The notes under the pieces were generated by a model, which was not told where the DNA came from, did no database searches, and worked only from the letters and a program-made list of their open reading frames with translations. A DNA stretch of 64,000 nucleotides from DSOI01 sp041394885 (GTDB lineage Bacteria > Acidobacteriota > Terriglobia > Bryobacterales > Bryobacteraceae). This document shows positions 1 to 8,708 of the stretch, piece after piece. Both the position numbers and the translations under genes were made by a program. Position 1 is the stretch's first letter; each line of letters opens with the position of its first letter. The stretch covers positions 124,001 through 188,000 of the forward strand of contig JAWKHI010000003.1 in the NCBI GenBank assembly GCA_041394885.1. Reading direction: 5' to 3'.

Positions 1-1124
1 TAGGCCTCCGGAAGCTTGGGATCGAGCGCGTCTTTAAGGTGATGCTCGAAAAAGGGAAACTCGATCTTCTCGCGGTAGTATGCGCCCGTCTTGGCGTTAA
101 AGCTGACGTTACCGAGGTGATCGCCGTCGTCGCGCGACCATTGCCCGTGATACCACGGCCCCATCACCAGCACGTTCTGCGACGCCGGATCCGTCTTTTC
201 CATCTTGTCGTAGATGCGCAGCGGACCGTAGACATCCTCGGCGTCGAACCAACCTCCCACCGTCATCACGGCGGGTTGAATCTTGCGCAAGCCCCGGCGC
301 AGGTCGCGGGATTGCCAGAACTCATCGTAGTTGGGATGCTTCATCATCTCGCGCCAGAAAGCGGACTGGCTTTTCAGATACCGTTCATCCGCGTTCGGCA
401 GCGCGCCGATGCGCAGGTAGAACTCGTACCCGTTGGGGGTGCCGTAGTCGAACTCCTGGTCGATCTTTTTCACCGGTTCCGGCCGCGGCTTGTCGTTGCG
501 GATCAGAAAATTGAAGGCGTGTGCGAGGAAGAACGCGCCGTTGTGATGGAAGTCGTCGCCGATGAACCAGTCGGTCACGGGCGCCTGCGGCGATACGGCT
601 TTCACAGCCGGGTGCGCGTCGATGGCGCCCATCGCGGTGTAGAAGCCCGGATACGAGATGCCCCAGATGCCCGCCCTTCCGTTGTTGCCGGGCACATTCT
701 TCACCAGCCAGTCAATCGTGTCGAAGGTGTCGCTGGCTTCGTCGACCTGCTTCCCGGTTTTTGACTCGATGTAGGGCCGTATGTGCATATACTCGCCCTC
801 GGACATCCAACGTCCGCGCACATCCTGGTACACGAAGATGTAGCCGGACTTGGCGAAAGCCTCCGACGGGCCAAGCGACTCACGATACTGATCCACGCCG
901 TACGGCTTCAGGCTATACGGGGTCCGCGTCATCAGAAAGGGCTGGCGCCGGGATCCGTCCTTGGGCGTGTAGACCGCGGTGAACAGCTTCACGCCATCGC
1001 GCATCGGAATACGAAATTCGTGTTTGGTGTAGTGGGCCTTGATGTAGTCGAGCCCCTGGGCGGGCAACAGACTCGCGCCGCCGGCGGCCAGCAGCGAAGC
1101 CGCGGCAATGGCAATTCGGAACAT
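1..1124 (-). CDS. CocE/NonD-type serine hydrolase, exported (3' end cut by window)
   Basis: This is an alpha/beta hydrolase of the X-Pro dipeptidyl-peptidase S15 / CocE type, a family that cleaves esters, amides or N-acyl groups. The 374 visible residues begin with a hydrophobic signal sequence (about residues 1-23, ending LLPAQG), so the enzyme is probably exported. The nucleophile elbow is GISYPG with Ser157, and the preceding segment DVRGRWMSEGEY is the family's oxyanion-side motif. The ATG at 1124 is chosen because the signal peptide follows it directly. The C-terminal part, including the catalytic His and the jelly-roll domain, lies beyond the left edge. The substrate cannot be told from sequence. 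The family call is firm. Confidence 0.88.
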   Translation of the reverse strand, partial: MFRIAIAAASLLAAGGASLLPAQGLDYIKAHYTKHEFRIPMRDGVKLFTAVYTPKDGSRRQPFLMTRTPYSLKPYGVDQYRESLGPSEAFAKSGYIFVYQDVRGRWMSEGEYMHIRPYIESKTGKQVDEASDTFDTIDWLVKNVPGNNGRAGIWGISYPGFYTAMGAIDAHPAVKAVSPQAPVTDWFIGDDFHHNGAFFLAHAFNFLIRNDKPRPEPVKKIDQEFDYGTPNGYEFYLRIGALPNADERYLKSQSAFWREMMKHPNYDEFWQSRDLRRGLRKIQPAVMTVGGWFDAEDVYGPLRIYDKMEKTDPASQNVLVMGPWYHGQWSRDDGDHLGNVSFNAKTGAYYREKIEFPFFEHHLKDALDPKLPEA

Positions 1125-1246
1125 ACTGGCGATGGTATCAAGACGCACGGTCCAGCGGGTCCGCTAACCCGGCGCAGCAACCCGTCGCACCCTCTCGCCC
1201 GCCGTCGCGCCCTCCCACGCGCAACGTCGTAGTGGCTGCAAACGAG

Positions 1247-1275
1247 GAAAAAGCCGCGCAGGGACGTGCGCGGCT
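1247..1275 (-). terminator. Rho-independent terminator of the cold-shock gene
   Basis: A perfect 9-bp stem (1252-1260 pairing with 1267-1275) with a 6-base loop is followed on the minus strand by a run of five T. It lies about 60 bases after the stop of the cold-shock gene and points the same way, so it very probably ends that transcript. Confidence 0.8.
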
Positions 1276-1333
1276 CGATGTCCGGCGATCCTCTTCCGGA
1301 TCGTCAACGGATTTCCTTCTGTCGGGCGTTTCC

Positions 1334-1549
1334 TCAGGAGGGGCGGCTGACCTGCTCCGCCTGCAGTCCTTTGGGCCCCTCCCGGACGATGAACTCGACC
1401 TCCGTCCCGTTGTCGAGCGTTCGATAGCCGTTCATATCGATCGCGCTGTAGTGTACGAAAACATCTTCACCGGTGGATCGTTGAATGAAGCCGTACCCCT
1501 TGGCATTGTTGAACCACTTTACCTGACCTTTTTCCTTTACTGCTTCCAC
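1334..1549 (-). CDS. Cold-shock domain protein (CspA family)
   Basis: A 71-residue single-domain OB-fold RNA chaperone. It carries both nucleic-acid binding motifs, KGYGFI (RNP1) and VFVHYSAI (RNP2), and starts with the family's GQVKWFNNAKGYGFI strand. I chose the GTG at 1549 because a purine-rich Shine-Dalgarno stretch (AGGGAGAAG) lies just upstream and the length then equals the usual 65-75 residues; the frame stays open further upstream but that part does not look like protein. It is monocistronic, with a strong terminator downstream and a long untranslated upstream region. The function as an RNA chaperone is known for the family; cold induction here is inferred only. Confidence 0.93.
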   Translation of the reverse strand: MEAVKEKGQVKWFNNAKGYGFIQRSTGEDVFVHYSAIDMNGYRTLDNGTEVEFIVREGPKGLQAEQVSRPS

Positions 1550-1926
1550 GAACTTCTTCTCCCTGAGATTAGCTGAAAAACATGCTGGAAAGCGGGCGAA
1601 AGCCTCCCCGAAGCGCGCGGTGCAGACACGGCAAGCCACACGCCGGTAGCGCGTGCTTCCCTCTTCCCTCTAAGCCTGTACTGTGCCCCCGGAACGACAT
1701 CCATTCATGCGGTTGGAACCGCTCCAGCATTCTCTCAGAACCGCGCGTGGATGCAGTCAAGAGGAACGCTCCGCACCCGCACCCCCAAAACGGATGTGCG
1801 TCGCCAAACACGCTCTCCGGACGCGAAAAGCCGTCCGCGTGCTATCATGCGTCTGGGGCGATACCAGCGCCTTTACGATACACGCGCCGTACAATCAGGT
1901 AACGCCTTACAATCGAAATAGGAACG
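1550..1926. other. Intergenic region between divergent genes
   Basis: About 377 bases separate the cold-shock gene and the lipoprotein gene, which are transcribed away from each other. It must contain both promoters and the 5' leader of the cold-shock mRNA. I see no convincing coding sequence, RNA gene or clear sigma-70 promoter in it. The last 60 bases before 1927 are AT-richer than the rest. Confidence 0.5.
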
Positions 1927-2775
1927 ATGGATCGATACTCTCACCGCGCAATCCCCCTGCTCGCGCTGCTGATGCTGGCCGCCTGCGCCTCGGGCCCGCC
2001 TCCGCCCAAGACTGGTACACCCGCCTACTATTGGCTCTCCACGATGGAAACCTATGGCGCCGGCGCGTACGAAAAGTCCCTCGAGCACCTCGACAAGATC
2101 ATGCGCACCACCGATCCGGAGACGCAAAAGGCCGGGCCGCTTCGCATTCTCATCCTGGCTGGATTGGCTCGTGGGTACCAGGATCTGGCCGAACAGTTCC
2201 AGTTCGGCGCGGAATCCATCAAGACCGGGAGCACGGCCGCGCACCGGCGCCGGTCAGACCAGTACCGCGCCCAGGCGGCGAACTTCGCTCTGCAACTGTC
2301 GCAGGCCTACGAGAAATTCGAGGAGTCCAGCCCGAGCGGCAACATCACCATCGATTTTCCGTTTCCCACTCGCGGTGCGCTCACCCCTCCGCCAGTGTTC
2401 ACTCGCGTAGGGCAAGGACAGTTGATCCCCGACATGGAGATAGACCGGATGCAGGCCGCCATCCTCCAGCGTGGCGTGCTGCGGGAGGTGGCGGCCGCGG
2501 TGGGATCGCCGGGAGACGCCGCCCAGGCGCAGGCGCGCATGACCAAGCTGCCGCTCGAAGCCGAACGGGGTCCGTTTCTCGCCACCATCGGCGAAGCGCT
2601 CTACGAAACGTCGGCGATCTTCGGTCCGCGCGGACGCGGGGAAACTCCGCGGCAGATCCATCAGTTGGAATTGGCCGCGAAAGCGCTCTCGGGCGCCGCC
2701 GGCCCATCCGTGAAGGCGATTCTGGCCAAGGTGGAAAAGGATCGCAAAGAGGCTGTCGCCCGGATGAAGAAATAG
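1927..2775 (+). CDS. Predicted lipoprotein of unknown function
   Basis: A 282-residue protein opening with a type II signal peptide: a positive start, a hydrophobic stretch LLALLMLAAC and a lipobox LAAC followed by Ala-Ser, so it is probably lipidated at Cys20 and sent to the outer membrane. The first third is helical with a TPR-like look (YGAGAYEKSLEHLDKIM, then ILAGLARGYQDLAEQF). The rest has no motif I recognise. It stands alone between a divergent cold-shock gene and a convergent creatininase gene. A role as an outer-membrane scaffold is possible but not shown. Confidence 0.8.
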   Translation: MDRYSHRAIPLLALLMLAACASGPPPPKTGTPAYYWLSTMETYGAGAYEKSLEHLDKIMRTTDPETQKAGPLRILILAGLARGYQDLAEQFQFGAESIKTGSTAAHRRRSDQYRAQAANFALQLSQAYEKFEESSPSGNITIDFPFPTRGALTPPPVFTRVGQGQLIPDMEIDRMQAAILQRGVLREVAAAVGSPGDAAQAQARMTKLPLEAERGPFLATIGEALYETSAIFGPRGRGETPRQIHQLELAAKALSGAAGPSVKAILAKVEKDRKEAVARMKK

Positions 2776-2810
2776 GCCTCCGCGCCCGCCGGAGCCGCCC
2801 CCGCCCTCTG

Positions 2811-3614
2811 CTAACTCTCGTGGTAGTCGGTCCGCTCTCCCCGTGGTCGATTCTTGAATTCCCTGGCGAATCGAACGAAATTTTCGACCACCAGCTCGAA
2901 AATCATCGCTCCTTTCGCCGCCGTGGCTAGCGTAGGATCTCCGTTGACGCCGGATTTCGAAAACCGGGTCCAATGATCCATCATGCGGATCGGACCGGGA
3001 TCGGTCAAATCGGACCAGATGAACTCGGACTCCGGCATGCCGTTCTCCTTCCTCGCCTTGTCCATCCGCACCCGCTCGGCATCCAGGTACAGGTACACCG
3101 ACGTCTCGAGTTCGCACGCATGCGACATGCCGCCGCGACCCGATTCACGAAGCGCCCGGATCTCCTTGAGCGCCAGCGACGGCCACAGAAACGCCGCGCA
3201 CAGCGCCTCGGTTTCCACGATCGTCCGCCGCGCCACGAGGTCCAGAATCGGCATGTTGGATCCGTGACCGTCGGCGATGAGAATCCGGCGGAACCCATGG
3301 TGGGCCACACTCTTGGTCACATCCAGCACGAAGTGCAGCAGGTGCTCCATATGGATGTCGATGGTGCCGTGGAAGTCCATGTGATGCGTCTCAAAGCCAT
3401 AGGGAATGATCGGCATCAGCAGGATGTCGCCGCCTGCGCGCTTTGCCGCTTCCTCGCAGATCCGGCCGATCAGAAAGTTGTCCACATCCAGCGGGAGGTG
3501 TGGACCGTGATCCTCCACCGAACCGATGGGCAGCACCACCACAGGCTGGCGCTTCGCCACCTCCCCGAGTTCCACCCACGTATGGTGCTGATACAGGTAA
3601 GGGACCTTCGACAT
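2811..3614 (-). CDS. Creatininase-family amidohydrolase
   Basis: A 267-residue member of the creatininase/MftE family, metal-dependent amidohydrolases that open cyclic or linear amides such as creatinine. The metal-site motifs are visible: VVLPIGSVEDHGPHLPLDVD (Glu, His and Asp ligands), then ILIADGHGSNMPIL and the later SHACELETS with its Glu. The start at 3614 has a good Shine-Dalgarno sequence (AAAGGA). It lies 17 bases after the MFS transporter gene and is probably cotranscribed with it, which suggests uptake of a small amide or acid followed by its hydrolysis. The open frame continues far upstream out of phase with the transporter, but that part is not protein. The true substrate is unknown. 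Confidence 0.88.
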   Translation of the reverse strand: MSKVPYLYQHHTWVELGEVAKRQPVVVLPIGSVEDHGPHLPLDVDNFLIGRICEEAAKRAGGDILLMPIIPYGFETHHMDFHGTIDIHMEHLLHFVLDVTKSVAHHGFRRILIADGHGSNMPILDLVARRTIVETEALCAAFLWPSLALKEIRALRESGRGGMSHACELETSVYLYLDAERVRMDKARKENGMPESEFIWSDLTDPGPIRMMDHWTRFSKSGVNGDPTLATAAKGAMIFELVVENFVRFAREFKNRPRGERTDYHES

Positions 3615-3631
3615 CTTGTTTCCTTTCGATT

Positions 3632-4921
3632 TCAGTTGACCGCGGCCCGGCGCGGATCGATAAAAAACCACAATACGCCGCCGATGATATACATCCCGGC
3701 GGCTACCCAGAACAGCGCCGTGAATGACCCGAACGCCTCGGCCAGGTAGGCGGCCGCCACCGGCGCCATCATCCCCGATACGCTCGAGGCAAGGTTCATC
3801 CAGCCGCCGGCGGTGCCACCGAACCGTCCGCCAAGATCGGTGCACGTGGCCCAGGCCACCGGCAGCGTCAAATCGTGCAGACCCGAGGCGCCCACCAGGC
3901 ACGCCACCGCCATCTCTGGCGAACGGGCGCTGATGGCGAATAGGAACCCCGCAGCGCCCAGAAAGAATCCCGTCACAGCCACGATGCGGCGTCCCCATTT
4001 CAGGCTGCCGAACCGCCGCGCGATCCAATCCGCCACCAGGCCTCCCGTGGCGCACCCGGCCGCGCCGGCCAGCAGCGGCAATGCCGCGTAAAAGCCGGAC
4101 CGCTGGAGCGTCAATCCGTGCTCGCGCGTAAGATAGGTCGGCAGCCACGTCACAAAAAACTGAAATCCGAATCCGGACGCGAAGTAGGTGGCGCACAGGA
4201 TCAGAAGGTCGCGCTGGAACAGAAGGGTCCGCCAAGGCAGTTTCTGGGACTTCTCCGGAGCGGGCGCGGCGCCCACACGGATCAGATCCAACTCCGCGGC
4301 ATTGACCGAAGGCTGGTCCGCTGGATCGTCTCGATACCAGCGCGACCATATCGCCACCCACGCCAGGCCCACGACGCCGAATAGTCCGAACGTCCCCCGC
4401 CACCCCCAGGCCCCGATCGCGAGCACCGCCAGCACCGGAGAGATCGCCCCGCCCAGGCGCGCCCCCATCCACATCAGGCCGTTGGCGCGGCTCCGCGCAT
4501 CGAATGGAAACCAACGCGACAACGCCCGGGAGAGCGTGGGAAATGCTCCAGCCTCTCCCGCACCGAAAAGGAATCGCGTGGCCAGCAGCGATCCATATCC
4601 CCGCGCCAGTCCAGTGAACATGGTGAACATGGACCACCATGCGACGATGCGAATCATCGTGCGCCGCTGCCCCCACCGGTCACCCAGAAACGCGGCCGGA
4701 ATTTCGAAGATCGCGTACGCGGTGGCGAAGATCGAAAAGACGTAGCCCATCTGCTCTTGCGACAAGCCGAGGTCCGCCTGGATCTGGGGGGCCGCCACCG
4801 AGATGCAGACGCGGTCGAGGTAGGTGATGACGGCCGCCGCCAGCACCAGCGCCAACACACGGTATCGGACACGAGTGGGGGGCGTTGGCGTCGCCAGCAC
4901 GGACGCCGGGGTGGCGGTCAT
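3632..4921 (-). CDS. MFS transporter, anion:cation symporter type
   Basis: A 429-residue major facilitator with twelve predicted membrane helices. The first helix holds ALVLAAAVITYLDRVCIS, whose YLDR motif is characteristic of the ACS (anion:cation symporter) group that carries sugar acids and other organic anions. The loop 2-3 motif reads GDRWGQRR, and helix 4 has FLFGAGEAGAFP. Its partner downstream is a creatininase-family hydrolase, so the cargo may be that enzyme's substrate. This pairing is inference; family membership is clear. Confidence 0.88.
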   Translation of the reverse strand: MTATPASVLATPTPPTRVRYRVLALVLAAAVITYLDRVCISVAAPQIQADLGLSQEQMGYVFSIFATAYAIFEIPAAFLGDRWGQRRTMIRIVAWWSMFTMFTGLARGYGSLLATRFLFGAGEAGAFPTLSRALSRWFPFDARSRANGLMWMGARLGGAISPVLAVLAIGAWGWRGTFGLFGVVGLAWVAIWSRWYRDDPADQPSVNAAELDLIRVGAAPAPEKSQKLPWRTLLFQRDLLILCATYFASGFGFQFFVTWLPTYLTREHGLTLQRSGFYAALPLLAGAAGCATGGLVADWIARRFGSLKWGRRIVAVTGFFLGAAGFLFAISARSPEMAVACLVGASGLHDLTLPVAWATCTDLGGRFGGTAGGWMNLASSVSGMMAPVAAAYLAEAFGSFTALFWVAAGMYIIGGVLWFFIDPRRAAVN

Positions 4922-4967
4922 AGGTCCCTAAGGATATCGCACGCGCCCACCGCGGCACAGACAGGAA

Positions 4968-5007
4968 TCCGATTCCGGACTCGCCACTCGCCAAGCCCGG
5001 AATCGGA
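4968..5007 (-). terminator. Inverted repeat, possible terminator of the TonB-type receptor gene
   Basis: A perfect 11-bp inverted repeat (4968-4978 with 4997-5007) surrounds an 18-base loop in the gap between the receptor gene and the MFS gene. It has no T-tract, so it is either a weak or factor-assisted terminator, or a processing stem. Confidence 0.4.
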
Positions 5008-5032
5008 GACCGATCGAAGGGCGCGCAGGGGC

Positions 5033-8000
5033 TTAGAATGTGATGCGCAGCGAGAGCTCGATATTTCGCGCCCCGCGCTGCTGGCCGGTAAACTGGCCGA
5101 AACGCGGATCGGTGATGTTGCTGATCAAGCCCCCGATTCCGTGACGATTGAACGGATTCTGGAAGACCCCGCGAATCTCCATGCTGCGGTGTTCGTCGAA
5201 CTGGAAGATCTTCTGCAAGCCCAGATCCTCGTTCACGAAATGCCGGTCGCGGATGTTGGGCAGCCGCTCGGGCAGGGTGCCGAGCCGCGTAATTACGTTC
5301 CGGCCGCCCGGATGCACGGGCGGGTTGGTGAACGCCGCCCGGTTCAGGTATGCTTCGCCGCCGGCCACGCCCCGGAAATTGATCGGCGCGTCGCTGTTGA
5401 TGATCACCGGTACGCCCGTCACCAGATCGGCGCGGGCAGCGCCCACCGGATTGTTGATGCCGCCGGTGGAAATCGCGATCGGAGATCCGCTGCGGAACTG
5501 GTGATTGCCGGTCAACTGCCATCCGCCGATGATCCGGCCCGCCACGCCGCCCACGTCAAGCGCCTTGCCGGGCCCCAGCGGAATCTCGTAGATCCACGTC
5601 AGCTTGGCGAAGTGCGGAATATGGAACGAAGCAATGCTGCGCTCCAGGCTTCGATTGAACGTGTCCGCCGCCGCTTCGCCGTCGATCGAACTCGAATTGA
5701 GCGCGATCGCCTTGGACCATGTGTAGTTCGCCAGCATCGAGAAGCCGCCGCGCCAGTGGCGGGTCCATTGCGTCTGCAGCGAGTTGTAGAGAGAAGTACC
5801 GAAATTCGCGAAGATCTGGCCGATACTGGTGAACTGCGGGTACGGCGACAACGCTCGCGTCACTGAACCCCGGAAGCCCGGATACGGCTCCGCGATTCCC
5901 GTCGCCGGCGACCATTGCTCGCCCAGGGTATTGCCCATCGACAGCAGCGTCGAAGGCAGCGCGTTCAGATTGTCCAGTCCGTTGGCTTCCAGGCGCGTGC
6001 CCTTGTTGCCAATGTAGTTGATCTCCAGCACCGACGCCGCCGGCATCTGATACTGGAAGCCGAAGTTCCAGTTCTGCGTGTAGCCCAGCCGGTTGGAATC
6101 CCGGGCGATGTAGCCGATTCCCAGCCCGTTGGAAAGCGACGGATTTTTATTGGGAAGCGTCGCCGTGAAGTCCGGATATCGGTCATGTAGGTACATCACC
6201 GGCTCCTCCACGAACCGCAGTTGCGTGTTCGCCGCGCTCACCGAGATCGATCCGTTGTAGCCGAGCGTCCCGGGGAACGAGAACCCGTTCATGTTCGGCG
6301 GCACATTGTTGATCCCGTACCCGGCGCGCATCACCAGCTTGCTGTTCACCTCGTAGGCGAGCCCGAACTTGGGCGAAATCTGCCACCAGTATGTGTCCTG
6401 GAAGCCCTTGCGGTTGAGATCGTCCACGAACACCAGCGCGCCCGGGCGGTTCCCCGCGTCCGGATTCGCGACACCGAGGTCGAGACCCGACATGCGTCCC
6501 GCCACCTCGATCAGGCCGCCGGTCACTTCCCACCGCAGGCCCAGGTTGAGCGTCAGCTTGCGGTTCACCTTCCAGTCGTCCATGAAGTAGAATCCCGCGT
6601 TGCGCCACCGGTAGCCGAAGTTCACCGGCGCGATGGAACGGCTGGTATTATTCACCGCTCCCAGCAGAAAGCTCGCGAACGAATGGCCGGTCTGGTTCAG
6701 GAACCCCGGCTGCGCCGTCTGGTTGGGCGAGAAGAAGAAATCTCCAGATCCCGATTTGCTCCGTTGGTTGAAGTAATACCGCCGGTGTTCGAAGCCGAGC
6801 TTGAAGTTGTGCTTGCCGCGAATGAACGATATGTCGTCCTGCAGGATCGTCGATCCGTTGTAGGACCCACCGCGGTTGGCCGAACCCAACCGCCCGCCCG
6901 CGCCTACGCCGCCGCCCTGATGCGGCAGCCCGCGAAATTGCAGAGTCGGAAAGTGCGTCCCAGGCACGTTCTGGATCCCGATCTTCTGCGGCCAATCTTC
7001 ATCCACGAACACGCTTTGGTTCAGATTCCCGAACCGGTTGTAGCCCAGCGCGAAGTGATTCAGGATCGTCGGCGTCACCGTCGAATCCCACGAAAATCGC
7101 CCCATCGTACCCGGCGTGTTCTGCAACTGGTAGACGCCCGTTGGCCGTCCCGGAGGCTCGCCCCAACGGCCGCCCGGCGAATTGTTGCGTTCGCGGAAGT
7201 TGCGATTGTACAGCGCCGAGACTCGATGCGAGGAGTTGAACGTATGGTCGCCCTTCAGGTTCAGCATCCACTCGTTGAAGTTCGGACAGCATGCGCCCAA
7301 GTTAGGAATGTTGCGCAGCATTGTGTCGAAAATCGGATCGTCGATGCCCACATCGTTCAATACCGTGCGGCTCACCGGGCTCCAGCGGTTCTGCGGAACG
7401 ATATTGCCCGGGAACGGATCCCGAACCCATGTGCTGCCCACTTGCCGCGCGCTGTTGGGGTCGTACAACGCCCCGAACTGCACCGAGCGTCCCGCCGCGT
7501 CGGTGCCGGCCATCGTACCGGACGCATTGTTGCCCGTGAAGCCCGGATCGAACAGCCGGGAAAAATCACCGCGCTTGAAATCGGGCACCGGCAGCGTCGA
7601 AAATCCCGTGGAAGTGAAGTTCTTCACCTTCGTCCGCTCCAGATTGTGAAAGAAGAACGTTTTGTTCCGGCCGTCATAGACCTTCGGGATGAACACCGGG
7701 CCGCCCACCGAGTAGCCGTAGTTGTGCTGCTTGAACGGCTGACGCGGCACCCCGGACGCGTTCGCGTTGAACGAATTGGCTCGCAGTGCGTCGTTTTGAA
7801 TGTAGTAGTACGCGCTGCCGTGGATCTCATTGGTGCCGCTCTTGGTCGCAAAGTTCGCAACCGAGGTTTGCGCCCCCGTGTACTGCGCGCTCACCGTTCC
7901 CGTTTGCAGCTTGAATTCGGAGACCGCCTCCGCCGATGGGCTGAACTCGTTGTTGGACCCGCCTTGCAGATCGAACCGCCCGATCGAAATACCGTCCACC

Positions 8001-8554
8001 AGGATTTCGTGCGAATAGTATTGGCCGCCATTGATGGATCCCTGGAACGTGCTCCCCACCGTTCCCGGCAGCGACGAAAAAATGAACTGCTGGATCTGCC
8101 GGCGCCCGTCGCCCACCGTGATCGGCCACGTGTCGAATTCCTTCTTGGTGACGTAGCTCCCGATCTCGGCCGTGCCCGTCTCGAGCAGCGGCGGGTCCGA
8201 CGACACCGTCACCGAATCGGTAACCTGGCCTACCTCCAGCACGAAATCCACCGTGAGCGTCTGCGCAACCGAAAGGATGACGTTTTCGCGAATCGCCGTC
8301 TTGAACCCGGGGGCCGACACACTCAGCGTGTATGTGCCCGGCTGCAGGTAAGGCATCCGGTAGACACCCGCCGAAGTAGTCTCGGACGTGATATCGATGC
8401 CGGTGGCGGTGTTACGCGCCTTCACCGTGGCGGCGGGTATTACCGCGCCCGTGGGGTCGCCGACAGTCCCGTTGAAAGTACCTCGCTCGCCCTGTGCGAA
8501 AACAAGACCGAGTGAGAGTAGGGACGCGAGAACGATTCGTTGGGTCATAGACAC
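5033..8554 (-). CDS. Oar-like TonB-dependent outer-membrane receptor with carboxypeptidase-regulatory domain
   Basis: A 1173-residue outer-membrane protein of the kind greatly expanded in Solibacter-type acidobacteria. A signal peptide (residues 1 to about 21) is followed by an immunoglobulin-like carboxypeptidase-regulatory domain (GTFNGTVGDPTGAVIPAATV to about residue 105). A plug domain (DGRRQIQQFIFSSLPG, VDGISIGRFDLQGGSNNEFS) and a long beta-barrel with many aromatic girdle strands come next. The chain ends in RNIELSLRITF, with the C-terminal Phe used by the BAM machine. Such proteins import large nutrients using TonB energy; the ligand is unknown. GTG at 8554 sits 5 bases after GGAAGG; the ATG at 8548 is a close alternative. 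A sigma-70-like promoter lies upstream. Confidence 0.9.
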   Translation of the reverse strand: MSMTQRIVLASLLSLGLVFAQGERGTFNGTVGDPTGAVIPAATVKARNTATGIDITSETTSAGVYRMPYLQPGTYTLSVSAPGFKTAIRENVILSVAQTLTVDFVLEVGQVTDSVTVSSDPPLLETGTAEIGSYVTKKEFDTWPITVGDGRRQIQQFIFSSLPGTVGSTFQGSINGGQYYSHEILVDGISIGRFDLQGGSNNEFSPSAEAVSEFKLQTGTVSAQYTGAQTSVANFATKSGTNEIHGSAYYYIQNDALRANSFNANASGVPRQPFKQHNYGYSVGGPVFIPKVYDGRNKTFFFHNLERTKVKNFTSTGFSTLPVPDFKRGDFSRLFDPGFTGNNASGTMAGTDAAGRSVQFGALYDPNSARQVGSTWVRDPFPGNIVPQNRWSPVSRTVLNDVGIDDPIFDTMLRNIPNLGACCPNFNEWMLNLKGDHTFNSSHRVSALYNRNFRERNNSPGGRWGEPPGRPTGVYQLQNTPGTMGRFSWDSTVTPTILNHFALGYNRFGNLNQSVFVDEDWPQKIGIQNVPGTHFPTLQFRGLPHQGGGVGAGGRLGSANRGGSYNGSTILQDDISFIRGKHNFKLGFEHRRYYFNQRSKSGSGDFFFSPNQTAQPGFLNQTGHSFASFLLGAVNNTSRSIAPVNFGYRWRNAGFYFMDDWKVNRKLTLNLGLRWEVTGGLIEVAGRMSGLDLGVANPDAGNRPGALVFVDDLNRKGFQDTYWWQISPKFGLAYEVNSKLVMRAGYGINNVPPNMNGFSFPGTLGYNGSISVSAANTQLRFVEEPVMYLHDRYPDFTATLPNKNPSLSNGLGIGYIARDSNRLGYTQNWNFGFQYQMPAASVLEINYIGNKGTRLEANGLDNLNALPSTLLSMGNTLGEQWSPATGIAEPYPGFRGSVTRALSPYPQFTSIGQIFANFGTSLYNSLQTQWTRHWRGGFSMLANYTWSKAIALNSSSIDGEAAADTFNRSLERSIASFHIPHFAKLTWIYEIPLGPGKALDVGGVAGRIIGGWQLTGNHQFRSGSPIAISTGGINNPVGAARADLVTGVPVIINSDAPINFRGVAGGEAYLNRAAFTNPPVHPGGRNVITRLGTLPERLPNIRDRHFVNEDLGLQKIFQFDEHRSMEIRGVFQNPFNRHGIGGLISNITDPRFGQFTGQQRGARNIELSLRITF

Positions 8555-8612
8555 CTGATCCTTCCTGGTTTTCGACCCGGAGGGCGCCGGGCCAGAACTT
8601 GCTGATAGGAAC

Positions 8613-8640
8613 AGTATGCCGATTTATTAAGGATTGTCAA
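8613..8640 (-). promoter_or_regulatory. Sigma-70-type promoter of the TonB-type receptor
   Basis: Reading the minus strand, TTGACA (8640-8635) is a perfect -35 box. It is followed 16 bases later by CATACT (8618-8613), a 4-of-6 match to the -10 box. It sits in the only AT-rich patch of the gap, about 60 bases upstream of the start codon. Confidence 0.6.
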
Positions 8641-8708
8641 CTATACGATTGAAAACTTTTAACTTTCGGCCCGCCTCCGCCCCCGGTAATCGTTTTCGCT
8701 CCACCCGC

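Noticed and set aside
1550..1926. RNA gene or riboswitch in the long gap upstream of the cold-shock gene
   Set aside because: I could not fold a convincing conserved element or tRNA from it by eye. A covariance search would be decisive.
3615..4676. Upstream extension of the creatininase frame across the MFS gene
   Set aside because: The extension is low-complexity, Arg/Gly-rich sequence out of phase with the transporter. The real start at 3614 has a good ribosome site and gives the family length.
6221..8515. A 764-codon open frame on the plus strand opposite the TonB-type receptor gene
   Set aside because: It is a mirror of GC-rich codon structure in the receptor gene. Its translation is rich in Arg, His and Val without motifs, while the minus strand encodes a complete receptor.
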